A stretch of DNA of 49,148 bases from CAZNKU01 sp045541135 (GTDB lineage: Bacteria > Bacillota > Clostridia > Monoglobales > Firm-18): the NCBI GenBank assembly GCA_045541135.1, contig JAZQIO010000060.1:1-49148 (forward strand). Direction: 5' to 3'. Position numbers and translations under genes: made by a program. Shown piece by piece: positions 26,541 through 35,786 of this stretch (the stretch's first letter is position 1; each line of letters opens with the position of its first letter). The notes beneath the pieces are model-generated. The model made no database searches and was not told the origin of the DNA. It saw nothing but the letters and a program-made list of their open reading frames with translations.

Positions 26541-27497
26541 GTGTTATCTTCCAAGAAGAAATTCCTTAAAAAGGTTTTAAAGGGTGTTGTCATAGCTATT
26601 ATCATTTATCTTACATTATCTATGGTAACCACAAAATTAATATATGATTCGGTTTTTCAGCGTTACAATGCCGAAAATCCACACAATCTCCTTTCGGAAA
26701 CAACGGAGATGTACAATTGCCGCAAAAATTATTCTTATCCATGCGGAGAAAATACGTTAGACGGTTATTTGTATTCCGACGGAATTTGTGAATATGGCCT
26801 TGTGGTTTTGGCTCCCGGCTTTCGGGCAGAAAGCATAGAGTATGAGGGTGTAATACATACTCTTTTGCAGGAGGGCTTTGATGTATTTGCATTTAATCCA
26901 ACAGGTCACGGAAACAGCGGAGGTAAAAGCTCTGTAGGCTTTCCGCAAATTGTAAAGGACCTTGAAGCTACGTTGGATTTTATATCTGACAACAAAAGCT
27001 TTAATTATAATGACATTTTTCTGCTGGGTCACAGTCGCGGCGGGTACGGGGTTTGTTGTGTTATAAACAAATACAGCAACATTACTGCCGCAGTGTCAGT
27101 AAACGGAGCAGATACATCTATGGATGCAATTATGGCATATTCCACAAGCTATGTGGGAAATATTGCCTACGGAAACTATCCGTTTTTAAGTTTATATGAA
27201 AATATGATTTTTGGCACTGAATTGTCAGATATTTCGGCAGTTGAAGAAATAAACAAATCAAAAACACCGGTTTTTATAATTCAGTCTTCTGCCGATACAC
27301 AGATACCTGCTGATAAATATTCCATATATTCACATTATGAGAAATTAACTTCCGAAAATGTTGAGTGCTTGCTTTATAACAAGCAGGGAAGCAATGGACA
27401 CGTTTCTGTTTTGTATGACGGAAACCGATATCCTAATAATGATATTATAAAAGAAATTTCCGGATTTTATAAAGAAAAATCCCGACACAAAGGATGA
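26541..27497 (+). CDS. Membrane-anchored alpha/beta hydrolase
   Basis: The roughly 318-residue protein has one N-terminal transmembrane helix (KGVVIAIIIYLTLSMV, about 14-30), then an alpha/beta hydrolase with elbow GHSRGG (about 165) and a C-terminal Asp/His (SSADTQIPAD; NGHVSVLY). The catalytic domain probably faces outside. I chose GTG 26541 after AGAGGTG; GTG 26532 lies within that site. It is 4 nt ahead of the GT2 gene and so in one operon with it. Confidence 0.82.
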   Translation: MLSSKKKFLKKVLKGVVIAIIIYLTLSMVTTKLIYDSVFQRYNAENPHNLLSETTEMYNCRKNYSYPCGENTLDGYLYSDGICEYGLVVLAPGFRAESIEYEGVIHTLLQEGFDVFAFNPTGHGNSGGKSSVGFPQIVKDLEATLDFISDNKSFNYNDIFLLGHSRGGYGVCCVINKYSNITAAVSVNGADTSMDAIMAYSTSYVGNIAYGNYPFLSLYENMIFGTELSDISAVEEINKSKTPVFIIQSSADTQIPADKYSIYSHYEKLTSENVECLLYNKQGSNGHVSVLYDGNRYPNNDIIKEISGFYKEKSRHKG

Positions 27498-27501
27498 TGA
27501 T

Positions 27502-28539
27502 ATGAAAAATATTGTTATAATTCCCGCATACAAACCCAATGAAGAGCTTGTAAAAATTGTTGATGAGCTTCATTCAAATGGGATTGGTATTATTGTGGTG
27601 AATGACGGCAGTGGAACTGAATATGATAAAATATTTGATATTGTTTCCAAAAAAGCGGATGTTGTAACAATTGTGTGCAATTCCGGAAAGGGAAACGCCC
27701 TGAAAACCGGTATGCAGACAATTATAGACAAATATCCCGATTGCAAGGCCTTTGTTACCGCAGATGCAGACGGTCAGCACAGGTGTGAGGATATTATACG
27801 CGTTTTTAATGAATTGGAAAATGGCGCAGATTTTGTTCTTACCGTAAGAAAATTCCGCCAAAATATGCCATTCAGGTCTAAATTTGGCAACAATCTTTCA
27901 AGATATATTTATACAATTTTAAACGGCCACTATTTTTTAGATAACCAGTCGGGATTAAGAGGGTTTTCAGCAAACCAAGCCACTTGGCTTGTAAGGGTGA
28001 GCGGAAACAAGTATGATTATGAAATGAATATGCTCTACTATGCAGATAAGCAAGGAATTCAGATTACGACCATTCCCATAGAGGCAATATACATAGATAA
28101 TAATTCATCATCTCATTTTAATCCCCTTAAAGATACTTTAAGAATATATGCCAGACTTTTTTACAGTGCACGCATAACATTTGCAGCGTGGATTCTGGTT
28201 GAACAGCTGATACTTATTACCAGCATATTTTTTGGCTACGACTACCTGCATATAACCCTTCCCACAATAGGGGCAACAGGTGCGGCATTTAATATTATTC
28301 TTAACAAATTTGTTGTGTTCCGCAGATTCAAATATAAGGATTTTATGAGAACAGTTATATATACATTGCTAAGATATGCAGTGTACAGTACATGGCTTTT
28401 CCTTTTTAAATACGAACTACCGTTTGTCCCGCTGTTTTTCTCATTTAACTTTATTGTAATTTTACTTATACCTGCAGAATATCTTGTTCATAAGTTTTTG
28501 TATTTATCAAAGTATAATGATATAATTAAAGAACGCTAA
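27502..28539 (+). CDS. GT2 glycosyltransferase fused to a GtrA-like membrane domain
   Basis: The 345-residue protein has an N-terminal GT2 (DPM1-type) domain: IPAYKPNEE, IIVVNDGSG (about 30-38), nucleotide-binding TADADGQH (about 90-97) and LDNQSGLRGF (about 149-158). About four C-terminal transmembrane helices (about 225-335) resemble GtrA flippase-like proteins. It likely makes or flips a polyprenyl-linked sugar for surface glycan or glycolipid decoration. It follows the membrane hydrolase by 4 nt. Confidence 0.87.
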   Translation: MKNIVIIPAYKPNEELVKIVDELHSNGIGIIVVNDGSGTEYDKIFDIVSKKADVVTIVCNSGKGNALKTGMQTIIDKYPDCKAFVTADADGQHRCEDIIRVFNELENGADFVLTVRKFRQNMPFRSKFGNNLSRYIYTILNGHYFLDNQSGLRGFSANQATWLVRVSGNKYDYEMNMLYYADKQGIQITTIPIEAIYIDNNSSSHFNPLKDTLRIYARLFYSARITFAAWILVEQLILITSIFFGYDYLHITLPTIGATGAAFNIILNKFVVFRRFKYKDFMRTVIYTLLRYAVYSTWLFLFKYELPFVPLFFSFNFIVILLIPAEYLVHKFLYLSKYNDIIKER

Positions 28540-28552
28540 GTAAAGGGGCGTA

Positions 28553-28669
28553 GAAAAATTGTGCACACCACACAAGGCGAATAAAATGCCATGTGTTTTG
28601 AACAATTTTTCAGCCATTCCTCAGGGGCTGTAGCAAAATGAAATAACATTTTGCTACAGCCCCTTTTTG
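28553..28669 (+). terminator. Compound stem-loop ending in an intrinsic terminator
   Basis: The first hairpin pairs GAAAAATTGT (28553-28562) with ACAATTTTTC (28602-28611), with ACACA/TGTGT and GGC/GCC pairing inside. The second is a perfect 18-bp stem, AGGGGCTGTAGCAAAATG (28623-28640) with CATTTTGCTACAGCCCCT (28647-28664), followed by TTTT. The second is a strong plus-strand terminator of the GT2 operon. The AGGGGCGTAG just before the first hairpin resembles the start of the second. Confidence 0.85.
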
Positions 28670-28673
28670 TAAG

Positions 28674-29675
28674 TTATAGTTGCTTTAACAAATTTAATGC
28701 TTCGTAAATTTTTTTTGAAAAATTTCTGCTTTCAAGCTGAACCACCTGGTTAACGCAGGCGTATGCAGTTTCCTCATTAGCACAGCCGTGCATTTTAACT
28801 ACCGTTTTTTTAGTGCCCAGGAAGGTTGCTCCACCACGGTCGTTAAATGAAAACATCTGATACATAGCCTGTCTGATGTTTGCATGTTGAGGAATGTCTG
28901 ACGCCATCGAATCAAGTATTGCAATAGCCGCCATACCTGCAGCCTCGGTATTTTTAAGAAGAATATTTCCCGTAAAACCGTCTGTTACTATAACGTCTGC
29001 ATCGGAATTTATCATATCACAGCCTTCAATGTTGCCAATAAAGTTAATTGGCAGGCTTTTAATTAAAGGATAAGCTTCCTTTACTAAAGTGTTTCCCTTA
29101 TGGGGAGAATGACCTACCGACATTAAAGCCACCTTGGGATTTTCCAGGTTCATAAGACTTTGCATAAAGGCATTGCCCATAATTGCATAGCGTTTTAAAT
29201 CTTCAGGCGTACAGTCTGTATTTGCACCACAGTCTACAAGGCAAACTAAACCGTCTTTTTTACAGGGCAAGGCTGTTGCAAGTGCCGGAGAAAGTAAGCC
29301 CTCTACAAGACCAAGTCTGCATATTGTACCCACAAGCAAAGCTCCGGTGTTGCCTGCACTTATCATTCCCACAGCATCATCTGTGTTTTTAAGATGTTCC
29401 AGCGACATTACCATGGAAGTATCGTCGTTGCCTCTGAATACACAGGTTGGCAATGCTGAATCGGGAACAAATTTATCTGTGTGTATAATTTCAATTCTTG
29501 AGGTATCGGCATTGGCTTTTTCAACAGCATCTGCAATGTCTGTAGAGTTTCCGATAAATGTCAGAAAAATATCGGAGTTCTCCTTCAATGCACGTAAAGC
29601 ACCACTCAGAATTGGTGTAGAGCCATTGTCAGCCCCTAATGTGTCAACAATAATTTTTTTCACAGTTTCAATCAA
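28674..29675 (-). CDS. plsX: Phosphate acyltransferase PlsX
   Basis: The 333-residue protein shows PlsX signatures: a variant start DTLGADNG (usually DAMGGD), SAGNTGALLVG (about 104-114), LVDCGANTDC (about 145-154), TDGFTGNILLK (about 232-242) and GGATFLG (about 286-292). PlsX interconverts acyl-ACP and acyl-phosphate. It is last in the FakB-FakB-FakA-PlsX operon (10 nt after fakA), so acyl-phosphate made by Fak can feed lipid synthesis or be moved to ACP. The altered first motif makes it a divergent member. Confidence 0.9.
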   Translation of the reverse strand: MIETVKKIIVDTLGADNGSTPILSGALRALKENSDIFLTFIGNSTDIADAVEKANADTSRIEIIHTDKFVPDSALPTCVFRGNDDTSMVMSLEHLKNTDDAVGMISAGNTGALLVGTICRLGLVEGLLSPALATALPCKKDGLVCLVDCGANTDCTPEDLKRYAIMGNAFMQSLMNLENPKVALMSVGHSPHKGNTLVKEAYPLIKSLPINFIGNIEGCDMINSDADVIVTDGFTGNILLKNTEAAGMAAIAILDSMASDIPQHANIRQAMYQMFSFNDRGGATFLGTKKTVVKMHGCANEETAYACVNQVVQLESRNFSKKIYEALNLLKQL

Positions 29676-29685
29676 TTCCTTTGCT

Positions 29686-31314
29686 TTATTCTATAGCCAT
29701 ATAATAATCGTATATAGGCTGTTTGCCATCAACTATGCCGCATTCAATAAGAGGGAATTCATTTGTAATCATTTCAACAAGGCATTTTGCTTCGTCTTCT
29801 GTAACGGTATCACCGTAAAATACGGTAATAACCGATTTTTCATCTATGTTTGAAAGATTATGAAGCATCTTAACAACGGCATCGTTTTTATCCTGTGATG
29901 TACACAAAATATCCCCGTCGGCAATTGCCATATACATCCCCTCTTTAATGCTTATGCCGTTAAGGTTTGCATCGTGAACAGCCTTTGTTATACTGCCTGA
30001 TGTTACGTAGTTAAGAGCCATAGTCATATCGGATATAAAGGCATCTATATCTTCTGCCCATGTGTTCATCATAGAAAGTGCAGAGTATCCTTCCGCAACA
30101 GATGTTGTTTTTAGCACACGTACATCACAGGCATCGTACATATCAGCCGCCTGAAGTGCAGTTGCATATATATTTGAATTGTTAGGCAAAACAACTATGT
30201 GTTCAGCATTAAGTGAATCGAATGTATCTATAAAATCGCGGGCAGATGGATTTTGAGTCTGACCACCGTCTATAATTCGGTTTGCACCAATTTCCGCAAA
30301 GTAGTTTTTAATGCCCTCGCCCATTGCAACTGTAACTATGGCATATTTTATTTTTTCAGCACTTTTGGTTTTGTTTTCGTTTATTTCATTGTGCTGAACA
30401 GACATATTCTCTATTTTAACAGATATAAATTCGCCGTAATTTCTTGCAAAAGCCAAAACCTTTTCGGGTTTGAAGGTGTGTACGTGAACCTTTACAACAT
30501 TCTCATCCTGTACTGCTACAATGGAGTCTCCCACAGTTTGCAGGTATGAAATTACATCCTTAATTGAAAAAGTGGGGATATTTGTTTTTGCGTTCATAAG
30601 CTGAAGCACAAATTCCGTACAATATCCGTATTCCAACACACTGTCGGGACCAAAGCTGTAGTTTACGGGCAGGGAAATACTGCTTTCCCGTTGGCTGTCG
30701 GCTTCTATTATTTCGCCGTTTAAATATGCCCACATACCTTCCATAATGTAAAGCATACCCATACCGCCGCTGTCAACAACACCGGCATCTTTAAGTACGG
30801 GTAAAAGCTCAGGAGTGTTGCTAACGCTGATTTTCATTTTTTGAATGACCGTTTTAAAAAAATCTTTTAAATCGTCAGTGGTGGAAGAACATTCACATGA
30901 TTCCCGAAGTACCGTAAGTATGGTGCCTTCAACGGGAGTTGGAACAGCACCGTATGCGCATTCTGTGCCTTGCTTCATCATTTCAAGAATGTCGGGAACA
31001 AAAATTTCCTTTTTGCCCTGCACTGAATTTGCCCAGCCTCGTATGTACTGAGACAGAATAACTCCCGAATTTCCTCTTGCGGCAAGTAAAACGGACTTTG
31101 AAAATTTTGACATCATTGATGCTACATCGTCGCAGTTTTCAATATCCGGAGAAAAACCTCCGCCTAAGGTTTTAATCATATTTGTTCCCGTGTCACCGTC
31201 GGGTACGGGAAAAACGTTTAAGTCGTTAACGCGGTTTTCCATAAGCTTCAAATTTCTGTAGCCATTTAACAGCATATTGTACAGAGAATTTGCATTAAGT
31301 TGAACAATGCTCAT
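29686..31314 (-). CDS. fakA: Fatty acid kinase catalytic subunit FakA (DhaL/DAK2-type)
   Basis: The 542-residue protein has an N-terminal DhaL kinase domain with Mg-ATP ligands in NVFPVPDGDTGTNM (about 33-46) and AARGNSGVILSQ (about 78-89). A middle domain and a C-terminal DegV-like DAK1_2 domain (about 320-540, VVLPNNSNI) follow. FakA phosphorylates fatty acids presented by FakB proteins. Both neighbours upstream are FakB-type, 4 nt apart, so this is a complete kinase system. Confidence 0.93.
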   Translation of the reverse strand: MSIVQLNANSLYNMLLNGYRNLKLMENRVNDLNVFPVPDGDTGTNMIKTLGGGFSPDIENCDDVASMMSKFSKSVLLAARGNSGVILSQYIRGWANSVQGKKEIFVPDILEMMKQGTECAYGAVPTPVEGTILTVLRESCECSSTTDDLKDFFKTVIQKMKISVSNTPELLPVLKDAGVVDSGGMGMLYIMEGMWAYLNGEIIEADSQRESSISLPVNYSFGPDSVLEYGYCTEFVLQLMNAKTNIPTFSIKDVISYLQTVGDSIVAVQDENVVKVHVHTFKPEKVLAFARNYGEFISVKIENMSVQHNEINENKTKSAEKIKYAIVTVAMGEGIKNYFAEIGANRIIDGGQTQNPSARDFIDTFDSLNAEHIVVLPNNSNIYATALQAADMYDACDVRVLKTTSVAEGYSALSMMNTWAEDIDAFISDMTMALNYVTSGSITKAVHDANLNGISIKEGMYMAIADGDILCTSQDKNDAVVKMLHNLSNIDEKSVITVFYGDTVTEDEAKCLVEMITNEFPLIECGIVDGKQPIYDYYMAIE

Positions 31315-31317
31315 TGT

Positions 31318-32208
31318 TTATTCATTTCCTCCGATAGTTACTTCTTTGCCGTAGCAGAAAGATATGATGGTTCCGGGACCTACACAAGAGCCCACAATAG
31401 GACCTATTGTGCCTATAACAACATTTTCAAATGGCACAACCTCTAAAATTTTATCACGGAGCTGCTTAGCATCTTCAAGGCAGTCGGCATGTGATATAAA
31501 CAAATATTCCCTGTCGTTTTCGTCGACGATTTCAGCAATTCTCTGAGCAATTTTTGCTTTGGCATTTAATGAGCCCTTAACCTTTTCGGTTGCGTAGTTC
31601 TGACCGTTTTTGTCGGAAATAATAATGGGCTTTATGCCAAACATATTGCCGAAAAACGCACTTGATGCCTTTACTCTGCCTGCACGCTTTAAGTAATTTA
31701 AGTCTTCGGTTGTACCGAACTGATTAAACTTCAATTTATTTTCTTCTATATATTTTGCAGTTTCTTCAAGAGATCTGCCTTCTTCACGAAGCCTTGAAGC
31801 GCGAATAAGCATATAGCCCTGACCAAGAGAGCTGCACAGCGAATCTATGCATATAACTTTTTGACCGGGGTAATCCTTTTCAAGCTCTTTTGCAATTACC
31901 ACAGCAAGGTTTACAGATCCGGAAAGTGCCGAAGAACAGGAAATGTAAAGTATATCCTGCCCCTTATCCAGATAGCTTTTGAATTTTTTGTAATATTCTT
32001 CACGTGTTACCTGAGTAGTTGTAATTCTTTTTCCGTTACGCATTAAATCGTAAAACTCTTTTGAACTGTGATTTTCCCAATCCAATGTGGCAGGGTATTC
32101 AACACCGTCAACAACATAGTTCATACAAACGTAATCAATTTGAAATTTTTCTCTTAATTCCGCACATAAATCTGAAGTGGAGTCTGCAATAATTACAAAT
32201 TTTTTCAT
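31318..32208 (-). CDS. fakB: DegV-family fatty-acid-binding protein (FakB)
   Basis: The 296-residue DegV protein has the N-terminal IIADSTSDL, fatty-acid-contacting TTQVTREEY (about 60-68) and SCSSALSGS (about 91-99), FGTTEDLNYLKRAGR (about 164-178) and C-terminal GPIVGSCVGPG. It presents bound fatty acid to FakA. It overlaps the upstream paralogue by 4 nt, so they are coupled. Confidence 0.92.
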   Translation of the reverse strand: MKKFVIIADSTSDLCAELREKFQIDYVCMNYVVDGVEYPATLDWENHSSKEFYDLMRNGKRITTTQVTREEYYKKFKSYLDKGQDILYISCSSALSGSVNLAVVIAKELEKDYPGQKVICIDSLCSSLGQGYMLIRASRLREEGRSLEETAKYIEENKLKFNQFGTTEDLNYLKRAGRVKASSAFFGNMFGIKPIIISDKNGQNYATEKVKGSLNAKAKIAQRIAEIVDENDREYLFISHADCLEDAKQLRDKILEVVPFENVVIGTIGPIVGSCVGPGTIISFCYGKEVTIGGNE

Positions 32209-33167
32209 TTTTTCATCTCCGTTTTATTGCTATTATTTTCCTTTATGAGGTTTTCCATTAAAATACGTTCATCGGATTCGCCGTCAGATATTGGTGATCC
32301 AATATAATACGCGGCACAAAGTCCGGGACCTATAGATGCCCCGCAAGACATACCTATGGGGTTTATTATTATGTCTTTTGGATTTAAGCTTTCGCGTATT
32401 CTTTCTGCAAGAATGTTGGCACTTTTTTCTCTGTTGGAATGACCTATAAAAATAATTTGTTCTTCCGGATTTTTTATGGTTTCCTTAATGTATTTAAGTG
32501 TGACGTCAAGTGCAGCCTGATGACCTTTAACTTTGCCCAGAACTGCCGCCAATCCGCCTTTGCCGAAATCACCCAAAGAGTTTACACCTATAAGTGTTCC
32601 GAAAAATGCCTGAAAATTCGTTATTCTTCCGGTTTTTACACAGAAAAACAAATCATCAATAGGGCCCATCTGATGAATTGAGTGCTTCAGCTCATTTATA
32701 TATTCTGCGGTCTCTTCAATTGAAGAGCCTGAGTTACGTTTTTTACAGGCGTAAGTAATCAAAAGGGCTGTGGCTGATGAATATCTGAGAGAATCCACGC
32801 AAATAATTTTACGTTCGGGATATTTTTTCAATAAATCCTTTGCAACATTTTTAACAGCATTGTATGTGCCGGAAATACTTGACGAAAGAGAAATGCTTAA
32901 AATATCCTTTCCGGATTTTAAAACCGGTTCAAAAATATCTATAATTTCACCCATTGGGGGAGTTGCTGTTTTGTACAGTACTTTTCTGCCCTTCATGGAA
33001 TTATAATAATCTTCGGGAGAAGTTGTTTTCCAATCAATATCGGCAAGAATTTGTGTGCCGTCGGGCTTGTACACAACTCCGCGGATGATGTGATTTATCC
33101 CGAATTTTTTTCGTATGGATTCTGTCATATCACAGGATGAATCAGGTATGATTTCAAAGCTGTTCAT
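32205..33167 (-). CDS. fakB: Second DegV-family fatty-acid-binding protein (FakB)
   Basis: This 320-residue paralogue of the next gene has IIPDSSCDM, TATPPMGEI, SLSSSISGT (about 92-100) and PIDDLFFCVKTGRI. I chose the ATG at 33167 because AGAGGAG lies just upstream; the 18 extra upstream codons lack one. Two FakBs with different pockets usually give different chain preferences (for example saturated versus unsaturated). It is first gene of the fak-plsX operon. Confidence 0.9.
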   Translation of the reverse strand: MNSFEIIPDSSCDMTESIRKKFGINHIIRGVVYKPDGTQILADIDWKTTSPEDYYNSMKGRKVLYKTATPPMGEIIDIFEPVLKSGKDILSISLSSSISGTYNAVKNVAKDLLKKYPERKIICVDSLRYSSATALLITYACKKRNSGSSIEETAEYINELKHSIHQMGPIDDLFFCVKTGRITNFQAFFGTLIGVNSLGDFGKGGLAAVLGKVKGHQAALDVTLKYIKETIKNPEEQIIFIGHSNREKSANILAERIRESLNPKDIIINPIGMSCGASIGPGLCAAYYIGSPISDGESDERILMENLIKENNSNKTEMKK

Positions 33168-33307
33168 AATTTTCTCCTCTTTGTTTGAATGATGCTTAAA
33201 GTATACCATAATATACAACAAAATTCAACAAAAAAAGACAAAAAAGTAGTGCATTATTAAAATACATATGGTATAATATTCGTAAATGTTTTAGTGAGGT
33301 GAAAAAT

Positions 33308-34273
33308 ATGCCTTTATGGTTAATTATTATGTTGGCAGTTGTATTGTTTATAATTGTATCGGGTTTGGTTGCAATGCTTTGTATTACCTGCCCTATTGCA
33401 AAAAAAGTATATGAAGAACAGCTTGTAAGGACTTCTCCGGAAAAGTGGGGTCATTCCTGCTCCGCACCCGATAATGAGGAACAGCTTGAAATGTGGAATG
33501 AAGGCAATAAATGGGCAGATGCAAACAAGGAATATAAAAAAGATGTGGAAGTTAAAAACAAAGACCTCAGGCTTTTTGGTGAATATTATGATTTCGGCAG
33601 TGACAAGTGTGTAATTATACTTCCCGGCAGATGCGAATCTTTAATGTATTCATATTATTTTGCAAAACCCTATCACGAATCGGGAATGAATGTGTTGGTT
33701 ATAGACACAAGATGTCACGGCAAAAGCGACGGCAAATATCCTTCAATAGGGGTTTATGAGGCGGATGACCTGAAAGAATGGATGCGTTTTGTTACAGATA
33801 AATATGGCATAAAAGGCTTTTGGTTACACGGAATTTGCATAGGCAGTGGTGCGGCACTTTTTGCGGCAACATCCGAAGATTGCCAAAACATAGAGGGAAT
33901 TGTACTTGAGGGTTGCTTCGTAAACTTCCGTGAATCCTTCAAACAGCATATGTTAGATATAAACAAACCCATATATCCCGTTTTGGATTTGGTAATGTTT
34001 AATATATGGCGTTATGCAGGAGTTAATGTAAATTGGAAAACTCCTATGAAGGCAGTAAGGAAAATTAAACAGCCCATACTTTTCCTTTTTGGTGAGCTTG
34101 ACAAGTTTTCTGTTCCTGAAAAAAGCAAGCGACTTTTTGCGGCTTGCAGGTCTGAAAACAAAAAGCTTGTATGGTTTGATAAGGGCGGACATTCTCACCT
34201 TAGAATAAACAATACCGAAAAATACGACAGCGTAATCAAGGAATTTATTAATGAGTATGAAAAGAGCAACTGA
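33308..34273 (+). CDS. Alpha/beta hydrolase with Cys at the nucleophile position
   Basis: The roughly 321-residue protein has an N-terminal transmembrane helix (about 3-24) and an alpha/beta hydrolase domain. The nucleophile elbow reads HGICIGSG, putting Cys177 where Ser normally sits (GxCxG). A C-terminal Asp (FLFGELDKFSV) and His (KGGHSHL) complete a possible triad. Cys elbows occur in dienelactone hydrolases and PHA synthases, so thioester or acyl-transfer chemistry is possible. I chose the ATG at 33308 after AGGTGA. The last 23 nt overlap the deacetylase gene. Confidence 0.8.
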   Translation: MPLWLIIMLAVVLFIIVSGLVAMLCITCPIAKKVYEEQLVRTSPEKWGHSCSAPDNEEQLEMWNEGNKWADANKEYKKDVEVKNKDLRLFGEYYDFGSDKCVIILPGRCESLMYSYYFAKPYHESGMNVLVIDTRCHGKSDGKYPSIGVYEADDLKEWMRFVTDKYGIKGFWLHGICIGSGAALFAATSEDCQNIEGIVLEGCFVNFRESFKQHMLDINKPIYPVLDLVMFNIWRYAGVNVNWKTPMKAVRKIKQPILFLFGELDKFSVPEKSKRLFAACRSENKKLVWFDKGGHSHLRINNTEKYDSVIKEFINEYEKSN

Positions 34274-35114
34274 CAAATGTGCATTTTTTACCATAGATGT
34301 AGAACGCTTTGCAGATACGGAATGTGTGCATAATTTAAAGCAACCGGTAAGTCAGACTATGCTTGACGGGCTTGACCGATACATTGAAATATTGGATAAA
34401 TATAACATAAAAGCCACGTTGTTTGTACTTAGTGACCTGGCAGGTGAAATTAAGGAAAAACTGAAAAAATATATCAGTAACGGCCACAAAATTGCCTTGC
34501 ATGGTAAAAGGCATATTCCTCCGTCACTTATTTCAAACGAGCAGTTTGAGGAACAGATAACATATGCCAAAAACAAGCTTGAAGCAATGTTTGATGTTGC
34601 CGTAACGGGTTATAGAGCACCGTGTTTCAGTATAGACCGTGAAAAATTGGATATTTTGCAAAATCTCGGTTTTGATTATGATGCAAGCAGAATGGATTTC
34701 TCCGCGGCACGCCACAACATACCTATGGAAATGGAAGATTTTGAAAATATAGGAAGCGGAGTATATAAAAAGGGCAAATTTTACGAATTTGCAATATCTG
34801 TTCAAAAAATATTCGGAAAGAAGTTCCCTGTTTCCGGTGGGGGATATATAAGGATTTCAAATTGGCTGTTTGCACAAACTATGTTAAAACGGTATTTTAA
34901 AAACAATGACAATTATGTGTTTTATTCGCACCCCTTTGAGTTTTCAAAGGAAAAAAAGCCAAAGCTTAAAAGGCTTAAGCTTTACGATAAATTTTATCTT
35001 AAAGCGGGGAATTTATCTTATCCCTATAAAACGGAATATATTATCAAAAAACTAAAAAAATACGGATACAGATTTTCTACATTTGAAGATGTGTCCGGAC
35101 GTGTGCAAAGCTAA
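34251..35114 (+). CDS. Polysaccharide deacetylase (NodB-like)
   Basis: The 287-residue protein has NodB motifs: FFTIDVERF (motif 1, Asp pair partly replaced by Asp-x-Glu), HGKRH (motif 2, about 84-88), TGYRAPCFS (motif 3, about 117-125) and YSHPFEF near residue 225. The family removes N- or O-acetyl groups from glycans. There is no signal peptide. Coupled to the Cys hydrolase gene by a 23-nt overlap, and next to the acyl operon, it may act on a lipid-linked sugar. Confidence 0.87.
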   Translation: MSMKRATDKCAFFTIDVERFADTECVHNLKQPVSQTMLDGLDRYIEILDKYNIKATLFVLSDLAGEIKEKLKKYISNGHKIALHGKRHIPPSLISNEQFEEQITYAKNKLEAMFDVAVTGYRAPCFSIDREKLDILQNLGFDYDASRMDFSAARHNIPMEMEDFENIGSGVYKKGKFYEFAISVQKIFGKKFPVSGGGYIRISNWLFAQTMLKRYFKNNDNYVFYSHPFEFSKEKKPKLKRLKLYDKFYLKAGNLSYPYKTEYIIKKLKKYGYRFSTFEDVSGRVQS

Positions 35115-35150
35115 AGGCAGTTGGGTTAGAGAACCTACTGCCTTATTTGT
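35114..35150. terminator. Terminator between converging deacetylase and LRAT genes
   Basis: AAGGCAG and CTGCCTT with inner GGTT/AACC form a hairpin between the converging genes, with T-rich sequence on the plus side. Confidence 0.7.
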
Positions 35151-35544
35151 TTAATGTATGTCTTATTTTTTCGCGGATTTCATCTAAAAATGACTTTTTT
35201 TCACCAAAATAGCATTCATTTGCGAAGTGTTCACAATTGTTGTTAAGGATATTATACCCTTTTTCTCCAACTCTGGACAAAGCTGCTTTTACGGTTATTT
35301 CAGGAATGTTACGTCTCTTTTTTTCTGTACGGTCAGGGTCTGCCTTTTCAACAAATTCACCGTTTGAAAAAGTACTTATATCCGTAGTTATAACGGCTAT
35401 GTCGTCAGGCGGTGTGTTGCTGTTATCAGGCATACCAAACTGAACAACGGTATTTTCATCAACAAATATTCCGTAATGATAGTAAAATTTTACTTTTACT
35501 CTGATCATATCTCCGAATTCGGGAGTGTTGTCTGACCACTTCAT
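35143..35544 (-). CDS. LRAT-like (NlpC/P60-superfamily) acyltransferase-type protein
   Basis: The 133-residue protein has the LRAT-domain hallmarks: an opening GDMIRVKVKFYYHYGIFV with His23, and the NNCEHFANEC box with Cys104. In LRAT/HRASLS enzymes this Cys takes an acyl chain from a phospholipid or thioester donor and passes it to an amine or alcohol. The usual second His (VVH) is Gln35 here (TVVQFG). It overlaps the ACP gene by 4 nt and is last in the acyl operon, supporting a role in acyl transfer. Hydrolase activity is also possible. Confidence 0.78.
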   Translation of the reverse strand: MKWSDNTPEFGDMIRVKVKFYYHYGIFVDENTVVQFGMPDNSNTPPDDIAVITTDISTFSNGEFVEKADPDRTEKKRRNIPEITVKAALSRVGEKGYNILNNNCEHFANECYFGEKKSFLDEIREKIRHTLNK

Positions 35545-35786
35545 TTTGCCTGCACCTTGCTCTCAATAAGTTCAATTACATCCTCTACAACAAATATTTT
35601 TTCAAAATCACTGTTGTTAAATTGTATTGAGTATTTTTCTTCAAGCACCATTGCCATATAAAGAAGAGATATGGAGTTCATACCAATATCCTTTCTGAGG
35701 TCTGATTTTTCATTAAGCCCGGACACATCTATTGCGGTGCCGAATACAGTTTCAAAAATGTTTTTTAATTCTTCAACGGTAATCAT
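35541..35786 (-). CDS. Acyl carrier protein
   Basis: The 81-residue carrier protein has the phosphopantetheine Ser38 in RKDIGMNSISLLYM and the usual acidic helices (VEDVIELIESK). It differs from housekeeping AcpP (no DSL triplet), suggesting a pathway-specific carrier. ATGA-type 4-nt overlaps on both sides couple it to the PlsC-like and LRAT-like genes. Confidence 0.9.
   Translation of the reverse strand: MITVEELKNIFETVFGTAIDVSGLNEKSDLRKDIGMNSISLLYMAMVLEEKYSIQFNNSDFEKIFVVEDVIELIESKVQAK

Noticed and set aside
29347..29853. 168-residue plus-strand ORF across plsX/fakA
   Set aside because: It is the antisense shadow of two well-supported genes with no own ribosome site.
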